DNA of 64,000 nt from the NCBI RefSeq assembly GCF_022811645.1, contig NZ_CP094534.1:2294001-2358000 (forward strand), read 5' to 3'. The notes below the pieces were generated by a model. That model did no database searches. It saw only the letters and a program-made list of their open reading frames with translations, and had not been told where the DNA came from. Both the position numbers and the translations under genes were made by a program. The DNA comes from Hymenobacter monticola. GTDB lineage: Bacteria; Bacteroidota; Bacteroidia; Cytophagales; Hymenobacteraceae. Of this stretch, positions 15,866 to 25,070 are shown piece by piece (position 1 is the first letter of the stretch; each line of letters begins with the position of its first letter).

Positions 15866-16924
15866 CTACCGCCAGGCCGTGTTTTCCTTGAAATCGACTG
15901 GGTACATGTTCAGGTATTGCACGATGCGCGGGTAGCTGCCGCGGTTGGGGCTGCTGCCGTGCGGCAACGCGTGGTGCCAGATAACGAAGTCGCCGGCCTC
16001 GGCGGCGATGGGTACCACCTGCGCCTGCAGGTTCACGCGGCGCGGGTCGGTGCTGGCGGGCAGGCCGGCCAGCCAGCTTTCCAGCCGGCGGTGGAAGCCC
16101 GGCACGCAGCTAAAAGCGCCCTGGTGGGCCGGCGTGTCGCAGAGGTAGAGCAGGCCCTGGGTGCCGAAACGGAGCGGTGGTTCCAGGCTCATGTCCCAGT
16201 GCAGGGCCGTGCCCTGGTGCTGGTAGGTGGCCGTTTCGGGCGGGTTGAAGCTGGTGCGGTCGGTGGTTTTCCACAGGTCGGCGGTTTGCCAGAGTTGAGC
16301 GAAAGCTTTGTGAATCCGCTTCGACTGCCGGTTGGCCCGCAAGGTGGGGTGATGGTAAAAATCCATCATCATTCCTTTGCCAATGGCTTTCTCATACCAC
16401 GTGGCGGGCTCGTGCGGGTCCATCCCCAGCTTTTCCCAAACAGCATTCTCTGTAGCCCGGGCCTGTTCTTTCGACACCGCCGCGCGCAGGATGACGTAGC
16501 CGTGCTCCTCCCAGAAAGCCAAATCCTCCGCGCTCAGCACGTCTTCCATTTCCTCTATCTCGCGCAGGTTTTGCCGCAATCCTTCCGGGTAGGGCTGGCC
16601 GGAAAATACACTGTTGAGCCGCGCCACATCCAGCGGGTCGAGCCGGCCCTGGTGCTTGCTCAGAATCCAGCTTTCAAACTCTGCAAAACCCGGGGCCGCG
16701 TTCATCAGGTACTGCATGGTTTCTTCGAGTGGCAGGCCCAAGCCATTCAAAAGCAAATTGTCTAGTCGCCAGTTCTGCTCCGTTTGCTCCACGAAAACCC
16801 CGTTGCGCTTGGCCAGCACCGTCGACCAAAAACGCTTCAGGTATTTCACGCCCAAGCTCCCGACTTCCTCGGTACTGGGTGCACTTTCTTTTGCTCTCGG
16901 CTTGAAAATATTCTGCAGAAACAT
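15866..16924 (-). CDS. Phytanoyl-CoA dioxygenase (PhyH) family protein
   Basis: A 352-residue Fe(II)/2-oxoglutarate-dependent oxygenase family member. The 2-His-1-Asp iron site is visible: His242 and Asp244 in LHWDMS, His322 in LPHGSSPN; Arg333 (YPRIVQYL) would bind 2-oxoglutarate. The N-terminal 130 residues before the oxygenase fold are extra and unrecognised. A single gene downstream of the nuo terminator on the same strand; the substrate cannot be inferred. Confidence 0.85.
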   Translation of the reverse strand: MFLQNIFKPRAKESAPSTEEVGSLGVKYLKRFWSTVLAKRNGVFVEQTEQNWRLDNLLLNGLGLPLEETMQYLMNAAPGFAEFESWILSKHQGRLDPLDVARLNSVFSGQPYPEGLRQNLREIEEMEDVLSAEDLAFWEEHGYVILRAAVSKEQARATENAVWEKLGMDPHEPATWYEKAIGKGMMMDFYHHPTLRANRQSKRIHKAFAQLWQTADLWKTTDRTSFNPPETATYQHQGTALHWDMSLEPPLRFGTQGLLYLCDTPAHQGAFSCVPGFHRRLESWLAGLPASTDPRRVNLQAQVVPIAAEAGDFVIWHHALPHGSSPNRGSYPRIVQYLNMYPVDFKENTAWR

Positions 16925-16980
16925 AAAGCGGATTATTAGGTAGACACTCGATTGCCGCCAGCAAGTTAACAGCAGTGCAT

Positions 16981-17016
16981 AAAAAAAAGCGGCAACTGAA
17001 ACCTCAGTTGCCGCTT
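16981..17016 (-). terminator. Terminator of the nuo operon after nuoJ
   Basis: 13-bp stem (16987-16999 with 17004-17016), loop AACC. Read on the minus strand it ends in eight Ts, a classical rho-independent signal, 24 bases past the nuoJ stop. Confidence 0.85.
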
Positions 17017-17039
17017 CTGATTCAAGCCGTTGCCCGCGC

Positions 17040-17549
17040 TTAGAAATTCCGCTCGCCCGTCTCGCGCTTGCCCAGCATCACCGAGCCCACCATGGCGGCC
17101 AGCAGCAGGATGGAGGCCAGCTCAAACGGCAGCGCGTAGTCGCGAAACAGCACCATGCCCAGCCGGTCCACCATGCCAATCTGCGAGTCGAAGCTGGCCG
17201 GGTCGTAGCCCGCGGGGTGCACGTTGCGCAGCGCCGCTACCAGAATCAGCAGCAGCGAGCCACCGGCAATGGCGGCGGCAAACTTGGCCAGTGCCGGCTT
17301 GTGCGGCTCCGTTTCCTCGTTCAGGTTCAGGAACATAATCACGAACAGGAACAGCACCATGATGGCGCCGGCGTACACAATGATGTTCACCGCCGCAAGA
17401 AACTGTGCGTTCAGCAGCAGGTAGTGGCCCGAGAGCGTGAAGAACGTGAGGATGAGGAACAGGACGCTGTGCACCGGGTTTTTGGCCAGCACCACGCCCA
17501 ATGCACTCAGCAGGGCCACGAACGAGAGAAAAAGAAAGAGAGGGGACAT
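17040..17549 (-). CDS. nuoJ: NADH-quinone oxidoreductase subunit J
   Basis: 169-residue proton-channel membrane subunit of Complex I (ND6 homologue), with five predicted helices; AVNIIVYAGAIMVLFLFVIMFLNL is the characteristic third helix. The ATG at 17549 is chosen because the frame upstream is only repeat DNA. It is the last gene of the operon here: a terminator follows immediately, and nuoK, L, M and N are not in the window. Confidence 0.93.
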   Translation of the reverse strand: MSPLFLFLSFVALLSALGVVLAKNPVHSVLFLILTFFTLSGHYLLLNAQFLAAVNIIVYAGAIMVLFLFVIMFLNLNEETEPHKPALAKFAAAIAGGSLLLILVAALRNVHPAGYDPASFDSQIGMVDRLGMVLFRDYALPFELASILLLAAMVGSVMLGKRETGERNF

Positions 17550-17554
17550 TGAGG

Positions 17555-17659
17555 TGTCATGCTGAGCGGAGCGAAGCATCTTATCACGCTTGCGCCGCGA
17601 GGATTAACATATTCTGACGAAAGCAGCGGTGATAAGATGCTTCCTTCGTCAGCATGACA
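17555..17659. repeat. Inverted repeat between nuoJ and nuoI, GTCATGC... family
   Basis: Left arm 17555-17587 (TGTCATGCTGAGCGGAGCGA onward, ending TTATCAC) and right arm 17629-17659, which on the other strand begins TGTCATGCTGACGAAGGAAG. The right half is almost identical to the right half of the repeat at 19356-19461. It splits an otherwise tight operon. Confidence 0.85.
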
Positions 17660-17665
17660 GACAAA

Positions 17666-18244
17666 CTACGCCGTTTGCGTCCGCAGCGTGTCGGCCTGCT
17701 CGGGCGTGAGCTGAATGCCACGCTTGGAGCGCAGGTCCGGCGCCACGGGCTCCACCAGCCGGTCTTTGCCGTAGATGAACTCGTCGCGCTCGAAGCGCGG
17801 CGGGGCCATTTTGTCGGCTTGCAGGTACACAGCGGCCTTCGGGCAAGCTTCCTCACACAGGCCGCAGAAAATGCAGCGCAGCATGTTGATTTCGTAGCTC
17901 ACCGCGTACTTCTCCTCGCGGTAAAGGTTTTCCTCGCCTTTCTTGCGCTCGCCGGCCACCATCGTAATGGCTTCGGCGGGGCAGGCCACGGCGCACAGGC
18001 CGCAGGCCGTGCAGCGCTCCCGGCCTTTCTCATCGCGCTTTAGCACGTGCAGGCCGCGGAATACGGGGGAAAAGGGGCGGGTTTCTTCGGGGTAGCGAAT
18101 GGTTACCTGCTTCTTGGTGGCAGCCCGGAAAAAGTGCTGCATCGTAATCGACAAGCCCTGGAAGATGGCCGGCAGGTAAGCCCGCTCAGCCAGCGTCATT
18201 GGCTTTTTGGTCAGGACTTTGGCGCGTTTGCTTAAGGATTCCAT
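17666..18244 (-). CDS. nuoI: NADH-quinone oxidoreductase subunit I
   Basis: 192-residue peripheral-arm subunit carrying two 4Fe-4S clusters (N6a, N6b) toward the quinone site. Cluster cysteines: CTACGLCAVACP (78, 81, 84, 88) and CIFCGLCEEACP (124, 127, 130, 134). The start at 18244 is the ATG five bases after the nuoH stop codon; the longer upstream frame overlaps nuoH and lacks homology. Confidence 0.95.
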   Translation of the reverse strand: MESLSKRAKVLTKKPMTLAERAYLPAIFQGLSITMQHFFRAATKKQVTIRYPEETRPFSPVFRGLHVLKRDEKGRERCTACGLCAVACPAEAITMVAGERKKGEENLYREEKYAVSYEINMLRCIFCGLCEEACPKAAVYLQADKMAPPRFERDEFIYGKDRLVEPVAPDLRSKRGIQLTPEQADTLRTQTA

Positions 18245-18249
18245 ATTGG

Positions 18250-19347
18250 TTATTGAATTACGCCGAACGTAATCAGGCCGCCCGTCAGCAAGATGTTGAA
18301 GATGGCCAAGGGGATAAGAATGGTCCAGCCCAAGCGCATCAGCTGGTCGTAGCGGAAGCGGGGGAGCGTCCAGCGCACCCACATGAAGAAGAAAATGCCG
18401 GTGAAAATCTTGGCGAACATGGCCACCACGCCCATCAGCACGAAGATGTTGTGAGCCCAATCAGCCGAGAGGCTGGTTTTGTTGGTCAGGAAATCCAGGA
18501 ACTCATACTGGAACGGGTAGTTGAAGCCGCCGAAGTACAGCACCGACATCACGGCCGTGGCCACGAATACGTTCACGTACTCAGCAAACAGGTACAGGCC
18601 CATTTTCATCGAGCTATACTCTGTGTGGTAGCCGCCAATTAACTCGGTTTCGCACTCGGGCAAGTCAAACGGCGTGCGGTTGGTTTCGGCAAATGCGCAG
18701 ACAATGAAGATGATAAAGCCCAGCGGCTGCTTGAACACGTTCCAGGTGAAGATGTCACTCAAGTGCCAGCCGCCGCCCACGTGCGTCTGCTGCAAGGTGA
18801 TTTCGCGCAACGACAGCGTGCCCGACATCATCAACACGGCAATCAGGGCCAGGCCCATGGCTAGTTCGTAGCTAATGTTCTGCGAGGCGGCGCGGATGGC
18901 GCCCAGCAGTGAAAACTTGTTGTTCGATGCCCAGCCGCCAATCATGATGCCGTACACGCCCAGCGAGACAATGCCGAACACATACAGCATCCCCACGTTG
19001 ATTTCGATGCCCTGCAGGTGAATTTCCGTATCACCAAACTTTAGGAAGTTGCCGAACGGAATTACCGCCGACGACATCAGCGCTGTAATCATGGCCAGGC
19101 AGGGCCCAAACACGAACAGCGCCCGGTTGGCACCAGCCGGGAAGAATTCTTCTTTGGTGAAGAGCTTCACGGCATCAGCCAGCGGCTGCAGCAGGCCGAA
19201 GGGGCCGGCGCGGTCCGGGCCCACCCGGTCCTGCAGGAATGCGGCAATTACGCGCTCGGCGTAGGTGCAGTAGGTGGCAATCAGCAGCGAAATGCCGAAG
19301 GTTGCCAGAACGACGAGGCCTTGCCAGCCCAGAGCGGGAAGAGTCAT
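18250..19347 (-). CDS. nuoH: NADH-quinone oxidoreductase subunit H
   Basis: 365-residue membrane subunit (ND1 homologue) joining the peripheral arm to the membrane arm and forming part of the quinone chamber. Typical segments: YAERVIAAFLQDRVGPDRAG near residue 30, AFAETNRTPFDLPECETEL near 215, GYHTEYSSMKMGLYLFAEY. About eight helices. It is followed closely by nuoI. Confidence 0.96.
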   Translation of the reverse strand: MTLPALGWQGLVVLATFGISLLIATYCTYAERVIAAFLQDRVGPDRAGPFGLLQPLADAVKLFTKEEFFPAGANRALFVFGPCLAMITALMSSAVIPFGNFLKFGDTEIHLQGIEINVGMLYVFGIVSLGVYGIMIGGWASNNKFSLLGAIRAASQNISYELAMGLALIAVLMMSGTLSLREITLQQTHVGGGWHLSDIFTWNVFKQPLGFIIFIVCAFAETNRTPFDLPECETELIGGYHTEYSSMKMGLYLFAEYVNVFVATAVMSVLYFGGFNYPFQYEFLDFLTNKTSLSADWAHNIFVLMGVVAMFAKIFTGIFFFMWVRWTLPRFRYDQLMRLGWTILIPLAIFNILLTGGLITFGVIQ

Positions 19348-19355
19348 ATTCTATA

Positions 19356-19461
19356 TGTCATGCTGAACGGAGTGAAGCATCTTATCACGTTCGTGCAGCT
19401 ATTGGGTTAGTGTTTCTGACGAAAGCAGCAGTGATAAGATGCTTCCTTCGTCAGCATGACA
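19356..19461. repeat. Inverted repeat between nuoH and nuoG, GTCATGC... family
   Basis: Left arm begins TGTCATGCTGAACGGAGTGA; right arm 19431-19461 is identical to that at 17629-17659. The centres of the two copies also share TTCTGACGAAAGCAGC. Two near-copies inside one operon point to recent copying or gene conversion. Confidence 0.85.
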
Positions 19462-19468
19462 GACGTTT

Positions 19469-20485
19469 TTAGTTATTCAAGCCACCCAGCCGCAGCGGTG
19501 GGTTGCGCTCCAGTTCGCGGGTAGTGCTTTCGGGCAAATCCTGAATCACCTGCGGGTTCACCACCGGCAATTCGTAGTGGTTTTGGGCGATAACCGAAGC
19601 GCGGTTGATGTGCGCCGGACCTTCAAGCACCCAGTCAGCAGTTTCCTTTTTGTCGAAGCGGCACTCGTTGCAAATCCACTCCTTCACCTCGCCGTACTCG
19701 TCCTTGCGGGCCGTCACGCGCAGCACGTCTTTGCCTTTGTACCACAGCGTTACGCGGCCGCCGCACTTCTCGTGCGTGCAGTCGCGGTGCGCGTTCACCG
19801 GCTTAGTGAACCACACGCGCTGCTTGAAGCGGAAGGTCTTATCGGTGAGGGCGCCCACCGGGCACACGTCAATCACGTTACCCGAGAAGTCGTTGTCGAT
19901 GATGTTCTCGATGTAGGTGCCGATTTCCGAGGCATCGCCGCGGCCCAGTACGCCGTGCACGCGGTTGTCGGTAATCTGGTTGGCCGTGTACACGCAGCGG
20001 TAGCACAGGATGCAGCGCGTCATGTGCAACTGAATGAGCGGGCCGATGTCGATTTTCTCGAAAGTGCGGCGCTCTTCTTCATAGCGGGTAGTGCCTACGC
20101 CGTGCTCAAAGGCAAAGTCCTGCAGGTCGCACTCGCCGGCTTGGTCGCACACCGGGCAGTCGAGCGGGTGGTTGATGAGCAGCATCTCCACGATGCCTTT
20201 GCGCACGTCGAGCACCTGCTGATTGATGGTGTTTTCCACCACCATGCCATCCTGCACCGTGGTGATGCACGAGGCCACCAGCTTGGGCATGGGCCGCGGG
20301 TCCTTGGCCGAGCCGGCCGACACCTTCACCAAGCAGGCGCGGCACTTGCCGCCCGAGCCCTTCAGCGGGGTATAGTAGCACATGGCGGGCGGCACGACGC
20401 CCCCGCCAATCTGGCGGGCCGCGTTCAGGATAGTGGTGCCGTCCGGAACCTCTACCTCAATGCCGTCGAATGTTATTTTAGCCAT
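19469..20485 (-). CDS. nuoG: NADH-quinone oxidoreductase subunit G, short form
   Basis: 338-residue peripheral-arm Fe-S subunit. It has an N-terminal 2Fe-2S ferredoxin domain (CYYTPLKGSGGKCRACLV), the His/Cys 4Fe-4S site (HPLDCPVCDQAGECDLQD), a second 4Fe-4S site (CILCYRCVYTANQ) and a C-terminal Cys pair region (CTHEKCGG ... WICNECRFD). The large molybdopterin-oxidoreductase-like domain of the roughly 900-residue E. coli NuoG is absent. Short NuoG is usual in Bacteroidota, so this is family-typical, not a truncation. Confidence 0.93.
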   Translation of the reverse strand: MAKITFDGIEVEVPDGTTILNAARQIGGGVVPPAMCYYTPLKGSGGKCRACLVKVSAGSAKDPRPMPKLVASCITTVQDGMVVENTINQQVLDVRKGIVEMLLINHPLDCPVCDQAGECDLQDFAFEHGVGTTRYEEERRTFEKIDIGPLIQLHMTRCILCYRCVYTANQITDNRVHGVLGRGDASEIGTYIENIIDNDFSGNVIDVCPVGALTDKTFRFKQRVWFTKPVNAHRDCTHEKCGGRVTLWYKGKDVLRVTARKDEYGEVKEWICNECRFDKKETADWVLEGPAHINRASVIAQNHYELPVVNPQVIQDLPESTTRELERNPPLRLGGLNN

Positions 20486-20512
20486 TGTATGGGAGGATAA
20501 TCGTCAAGAATA

Positions 20513-21853
20513 TTAAGCCAGTACGGCTGCGCCGCGGTAGGCCGCGCCGGGAGCCGTCGCTTCTTTGGGGTTGGTCACATGCCACTCAAACTCGTGGCGG
20601 AAGTGGCGCACGGCAGCGGCTACGGGCCAAGCAGCCGCTTCGCCCAGCGGGCAGATAGTGTTGCCCTCAATCTGCTTGGCCACGCTCACCAGCAGGTCGA
20701 TGTCGTGCATCGAGCCATGGCCGTGCTCCAAGCGGTGCAGCACTTTTTCGAGCCAGCCCGTGCCCTCGCGGCAGGGCGAACACTGTCCGCAGCTTTCGTG
20801 GTGATAGAAACGCGAGAAGTTCCAAGTGTTTTTTACGATGCACGTGGTTTCGTCCATCGCAATGAAACCACCGGAGCCCAGCATGGTGCCCGTCACAAAC
20901 CCGCCGTCGCTCAACGACTCATACGTCATCAGGCGGTTTTCACCCGCTGCAGTTTTCAGAATCAGTTCTTTGGGCAGAATTGGCACGGACGAACCACCGG
21001 CCACTACAGCCTTGAGGTCGCGCCCTTTCCAGATGCCGCCGCAGTACTCATCAGAATAGATAAACTCCTCGACGGGCACGCCCAACTCAATTTCGTAGAT
21101 GCCGGGTTTGTTCAGGTGGCCGCAGGCCGAAATCAGCTTGGTGCCCGTGCTTTTGCCCACGCCGAGTTTAGCATATTCGTCGCCACCCTCGTTGATGATG
21201 GGCACCACTGCGGCGATGGTTTCCACGTTGTTTACCACCGTGGGGCGGGCGTAGAGGCCCTGCACAGCCGGGAATGGCGGCTTGTTGCGCGGGTTGCCGC
21301 GTTTGCCTTCCAAGGATTCCAGCAGCGCGGTTTCTTCGCCACAGATGTAGGCGCCGGCGCCGGGGTGCACGTGCAAATCAAGGGAGTAGCCCGAGCCGAG
21401 AATGTTCTCGCCCAGGAAACCGGCCGCGTAAGCTTCGGCAATGGCTTTTTCCAGAATGCGCAGCACGTACAACAACTCGCCGCGGATATAGATGTAGCTG
21501 GTGCGTGCGCCCAAGGCATAGCTGCCCGTAATCATGCCCTCGATGAGCAGGTGGGGCAGTTTCGACATCAGCTGACGGTCCTTGAAGGTGCCCGGCTCCG
21601 ATTCGTCGGCGTTGCAAACGAGGTAGCGCGGCACGCCCTCGGGCTTGGCCAGGAAGCTCCATTTCATGCCCGTGGGGAAACCCGCGCCGCCGCGGCCGCG
21701 CAGGCCCGACTTCTTCACTTCTTCCACCACTTCGTCGGGCGTCATGGTTTTGAGCGCCTTTTCCACGGAGCGGTAGCCGCCGTGCTTGCGGTACACCTCG
21801 AAGGTATTGATGCCCTCGACGTTGATATGTTCAGTTAATAGCTTGCGGCCCAT
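20513..21853 (-). CDS. nuoF: NADH-quinone oxidoreductase subunit F
   Basis: 446-residue NADH- and FMN-binding subunit, the electron entry point of Complex I. Seen: LRGRGGAGFPTG (NADH/FMN binding, near residue 50), CNADESEPGTFKDR (near 80), and the N3 cluster cysteines in ESCGQCSPCREGT with a later Cys in NTICPLGEAAAWP. Gene order E-F-G is as expected. Confidence 0.96.
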   Translation of the reverse strand: MGRKLLTEHINVEGINTFEVYRKHGGYRSVEKALKTMTPDEVVEEVKKSGLRGRGGAGFPTGMKWSFLAKPEGVPRYLVCNADESEPGTFKDRQLMSKLPHLLIEGMITGSYALGARTSYIYIRGELLYVLRILEKAIAEAYAAGFLGENILGSGYSLDLHVHPGAGAYICGEETALLESLEGKRGNPRNKPPFPAVQGLYARPTVVNNVETIAAVVPIINEGGDEYAKLGVGKSTGTKLISACGHLNKPGIYEIELGVPVEEFIYSDEYCGGIWKGRDLKAVVAGGSSVPILPKELILKTAAGENRLMTYESLSDGGFVTGTMLGSGGFIAMDETTCIVKNTWNFSRFYHHESCGQCSPCREGTGWLEKVLHRLEHGHGSMHDIDLLVSVAKQIEGNTICPLGEAAAWPVAAAVRHFRHEFEWHVTNPKEATAPGAAYRGAAVLA

Positions 21854-21883
21854 AGTGGTAAGCGTTGTGCTGATGGCCAGCCT

Positions 21884-22456
21884 TTAGTAATTTTTCAGCG
21901 AGTTCGGCAGGCCCGTTTCCTCCCAAGGGAGGATGGGGCGGTGCACCAGACTCTTCAACTCATTGAGCATGGCATCCACTGCTTCGGGCGTGTCGAGCTG
22001 CTCGTAGTATTTCTCGCGCACCTGCACTATAGGGGCAAAACCGCAGGCAGCCAAGCACTCCACTTCCTTCAGCGTGAAGGTGCCGTCGGGCGAGGTGCCG
22101 CCCACTTTGGCGCCGGTGATGCGCTCCAGGTGTTCGGTCAGCTCATCAGAGCCGCGCAGCATGCAGGGGCCCGTGCGGCAGATTTCTAGCACGTGCTTGC
22201 CCACCGGCTTCAGGTTGTATTGGGTGTAAAAGGACGAAACCTCGTACACCTCAATCGGCTTGATATTCAATGTTTCGGCTACCAGGTTCTGAACTTCGGG
22301 GCTCACCCAGCCGCCGAACTCGGCTTGCGCGATGTGCAAAATCGGCAGTAGGGCCGACTTGCTCCGGTCTTCTGGATAGTGCGTGAGCAGGCGCTTGATT
22401 TCCGCCTGAGCGGCAGGGGAGAATTGCGGTTTGGTGGGCGCGGTGGTCGGCTCCAT
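21884..22456 (-). CDS. nuoE: NADH-quinone oxidoreductase subunit E
   Basis: 190-residue subunit with a thioredoxin-like 2Fe-2S (N1a) domain. Cluster cysteines: ICRTGPCMLRGS and CLAACGFAP in the C-terminal half. The ATG at 22456 is preferred to upstream in-frame TTG codons. It partners NuoF to bind FMN and NADH. Confidence 0.94.
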   Translation of the reverse strand: MEPTTAPTKPQFSPAAQAEIKRLLTHYPEDRSKSALLPILHIAQAEFGGWVSPEVQNLVAETLNIKPIEVYEVSSFYTQYNLKPVGKHVLEICRTGPCMLRGSDELTEHLERITGAKVGGTSPDGTFTLKEVECLAACGFAPIVQVREKYYEQLDTPEAVDAMLNELKSLVHRPILPWEETGLPNSLKNY

Positions 22457-22477
22457 AGCAGTCAATTTCAACAAAAA

Positions 22478-23740
22478 CTAAGCGTCCAGCTCGCCGGCGA
22501 TGACGTTCATGGACGAGAGAATGACAATGGCGTCCGACAGCGTCGTGCCCACGGCCATCTCGGGGTAAGCCTGGTAATAGATGAAGCAGGGTCGACGGAA
22601 GTGCAGGCGATAGGGCGTGCGGCCCCCGTCCGAAATCAGGTAGAAACCCAGTTCGCCGTTGCCGCCTTCCACCGAGTGATACACTTCACCAACGGGCGCG
22701 TCAATCTCGCCCATCACGATTTTGAAGTGGTAAATCAGCGCCTCCATATTCTTGTACACTTCCGGCTTGGTGGGCAGGTAGTAGTGCGGAGCGTCGGCGT
22801 GGTAGGGGCCGTCGGGCAGCTTGTCGAGGGCCTGGTTGATGATGCGCAGGCTCTGCCAGATTTCCTCGTTGCGCACGATGAACCGGTCGTAGGTATCGCC
22901 GTTGGTGCCCACCGGAATGTCAAACTCGAAGTCCTCGTAGCTCGAATACGGGTTCATGGCGCGCACGTCGTAGTCCACACCGGCGGCCCGCAAGTTGGGG
23001 CCGGTGAAGCCGTAGCTCAACGCTTTTTCCGCCGAAATTGGGCCCACGTTCACCACGCGGTCCATGAAAATGCGGTTGCGGTTGAACATGGCTTCAAACT
23101 CCTTCATCACCGCCGGGAAGCTTTTAAGCCAGTCGCGCAGCTTTTGCAGCGCCACGGGCGAGAGGTCGCGCTCCATGCCGCCCACGCGGCCCATGTTGGT
23201 GGTGAGGCGGGCGCCGCACACCTCCTCGTAGATTTCGTAAATCTTCTCGCGCTCTTGGAACACATACAGGAAGCCGGTAAAGGCACCGGTGTCCACGCCC
23301 AGAATCGAGTTGCAGATGAGGTGGTCGGCAATGCGCGCCAACTCCATCATAATCACCCGGATATACTGCGCACGTTTCGGCACGGTCACGCCGAGCAGCT
23401 TTTCCACCGTCATGTGCCAGCCCAGGTTGTTGATGGGCGACGAACAGTAGTTCATCCGGTCGGTGAGGGTGGTAATCTGGTAGAACGGCTTGCGTTCGGC
23501 CAGCTTCTCGAAGGCGCGGTGGATGTAGCCGATGGTGGGCACCCCGGACACGATGCGCTCGCCATCCATTTGCAGGATGTTCTGGAAAATGCCGTGGGTG
23601 GCGGGGTGCGTCGGGCCCAGGTTCAGCGTCGTCAGCTCCTGGCTGAAGTCGTTGAGAATGGGCATCAGCTGGCCGGGGCTCTGAGCGGCGGCCTCTTCGT
23701 GAATCTTGTGGGTGCCTTCCAGCGTGTCGTTTACTGCCAT
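22478..23740 (-). CDS. nuoD: NADH-quinone oxidoreductase subunit D
   Basis: 420-residue 49-kDa homologue, part of the quinone-reducing site. Seen: NLGPTHPATHG near residue 40, GYIHRAFEKLAE near 70, and the C-terminal ILSSMNVIAGELDA. About 20 bases after nuoC in the operon. nuoC and nuoD are separate genes, unlike the fused E. coli form. Confidence 0.96.
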   Translation of the reverse strand: MAVNDTLEGTHKIHEEAAAQSPGQLMPILNDFSQELTTLNLGPTHPATHGIFQNILQMDGERIVSGVPTIGYIHRAFEKLAERKPFYQITTLTDRMNYCSSPINNLGWHMTVEKLLGVTVPKRAQYIRVIMMELARIADHLICNSILGVDTGAFTGFLYVFQEREKIYEIYEEVCGARLTTNMGRVGGMERDLSPVALQKLRDWLKSFPAVMKEFEAMFNRNRIFMDRVVNVGPISAEKALSYGFTGPNLRAAGVDYDVRAMNPYSSYEDFEFDIPVGTNGDTYDRFIVRNEEIWQSLRIINQALDKLPDGPYHADAPHYYLPTKPEVYKNMEALIYHFKIVMGEIDAPVGEVYHSVEGGNGELGFYLISDGGRTPYRLHFRRPCFIYYQAYPEMAVGTTLSDAIVILSSMNVIAGELDA

Positions 23741-23758
23741 GATGTGATAATCAGGGGC

Positions 23759-24319
23759 CTAGCGGCCGAAAAACAGGTCGGTTTTGTCTTCGCGGGTGCC
23801 GTCTTCCACCGGGTATTCGCGGCGCATGGGGTGGTAGTCCATGTCTTCCACGTTGAGGATGCGAATGAGATTGGGGTGGCCGGTGAAGATGATGCCGAAA
23901 AAGTCGTAGGCTTCGCGCTCCATCCAGTTGGCCGTGTTGTAGAGGTCGGTGAGGGTGGGCACCACCGGGTCGGCAATCGGGAAGAAGATTTTCAGGCGGA
24001 GCCGGATGTTCTTCGTCATGCTGTGCAGGTGGTAAATCATGCCCAGTTCTTTCCCCACGTTCTCGGGGTAGTTGATGCCGCACATCGTGGTCAGGAAGTG
24101 AAATTTCAGTTCCTGGTCCTGCTGCAGGCCGGCAATGATGTCGTGGATGCGTTCGCGCGTGGTGGTCGCCGTGAGCAGGCCGTAGGGCTCGTGCACGTCG
24201 GTAAAGGTGCCCTCGCCAAACAGGCGGGTAAGCAACGCCATAACCTGCGCGTTCTGGGCCTTTATCGGGTCTTCGGCAACGGGCGCTTCGGGCGCGGCGG
24301 CAGCATCTAGAGGAGACAT
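23759..24319 (-). CDS. nuoC: NADH-quinone oxidoreductase subunit C
   Basis: 186-residue 30-kDa homologue of the peripheral arm. The family block NWMEREAYDFFGIIFTGHPNL followed by DMDYHPMRREYPV is intact near residues 130-165. The Ala/Glu-rich N-terminus is variable. It precedes nuoD by 18 bases. Confidence 0.95.
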   Translation of the reverse strand: MSPLDAAAAPEAPVAEDPIKAQNAQVMALLTRLFGEGTFTDVHEPYGLLTATTTRERIHDIIAGLQQDQELKFHFLTTMCGINYPENVGKELGMIYHLHSMTKNIRLRLKIFFPIADPVVPTLTDLYNTANWMEREAYDFFGIIFTGHPNLIRILNVEDMDYHPMRREYPVEDGTREDKTDLFFGR

Positions 24320-24325
24320 GTATTC

Positions 24326-24406
24326 TTGTTTTTGGCTTTGGGTTAGTTGTTCTCAGGCTATGTATGGCGCAAGCGTCTAAAACCCAAAACAACCAACCGT
24401 AAACCA
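24326..24406. repeat. Low-complexity inverted repeat between nuoC and nuoB
   Basis: Left arm TTGTTTTTGGCTTTGGGTTA-like (24326-24351), right arm AAAACCCAAAACAACCAACC-like (24379-24406). The arms pair imperfectly around 27 bases. Same design as the other G/T-arm palindromes. Confidence 0.55.
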
Positions 24407-24411
24407 GTCAA

Positions 24412-24969
24412 TTACTTGATGTTGTAAGACGCCAGCAGGGCCTGGTACTCGGGCGCGTTGCGGCGGCGGAAGGATTCATTTTTGGCCAGGTCCTGCACGC
24501 GCATCAGGCCGTCGAGCACCTGCTCGGGGCGGGGCGGGCAGCCGGGCACGTACACATCAACCGGGATAATGCGGTCGATGCCTTGCAGCACGGAGTAGGA
24601 ATCGAAGATGCCGCCCGAGCAGGCGCAGGCGCCCATGGCCAGCACCCAGCGGGGCTCGGCCATCTGCTCGTACACCTGCTTCACGATGGGCGCCATTTTC
24701 TTAGCAATGGTGCCCATCACCATGAGCAAGTCGGCCTGGCGGGGCGAGAAGCTGGGGCGCTCCGAGCCGAAGCGGGAAATGTCGTAGTGCGAGCCCATGG
24801 TGGCCATGAACTCGATGCCGCAGCAGGACGTGGCGAAGGGCAGGGGCCAGAGCGAGTTGGCGCGGGCGATGCCCACCACCTTCTCCAGCGAAGTGGCGAA
24901 GAAGCCAGCACCCTCAATGCCTTCGGGAGCCTCAACGGTCTTTATTTCAGGAACTCGATTATCAGTCAT
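24412..24969 (-). CDS. nuoB: NADH-quinone oxidoreductase subunit B
   Basis: 185-residue PSST homologue carrying the terminal 4Fe-4S cluster N2. Cluster cysteines are in [12 protein letters not shown] (two adjacent Cys), ACACSGGIF and VPGCPPRPE. Located between nuoA and nuoC but separated from each by repeat-bearing gaps of about 100 bases. Confidence 0.96.
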   Translation of the reverse strand: MTDNRVPEIKTVEAPEGIEGAGFFATSLEKVVGIARANSLWPLPFATSCCGIEFMATMGSHYDISRFGSERPSFSPRQADLLMVMGTIAKKMAPIVKQVYEQMAEPRWVLAMGACACSGGIFDSYSVLQGIDRIIPVDVYVPGCPPRPEQVLDGLMRVQDLAKNESFRRRNAPEYQALLASYNIK

Positions 24970-24982
24970 CAGTTCTTTTTTT

Positions 24983-25070
24983 CGTTGTTGGGTTGTGGCG
25001 GTTACGCTTGGCTTTCGTGCCGCACAGTGGGGCAGCTGGAAACCAAAATCAATCTGCCAAAAACCAAAGG
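24983..25070. repeat. Weak low-complexity inverted repeat between nuoB and nuoA
   Basis: GTTGTTGGGTTGTGGCGG-type words on the left and AAACCAAAATC/AAAAACCAAAGG on the right of a 100-base gap. The pairing is weaker than in the other members, so this may be a decayed copy. Confidence 0.35.

Noticed and set aside
22379..24310. 643-codon open frame on the plus strand across nuoC-nuoD
   Set aside because: It is antisense to well-conserved nuo genes; His/Val/Gly-rich composition is what reverse-strand reading of G+C-rich codons gives.
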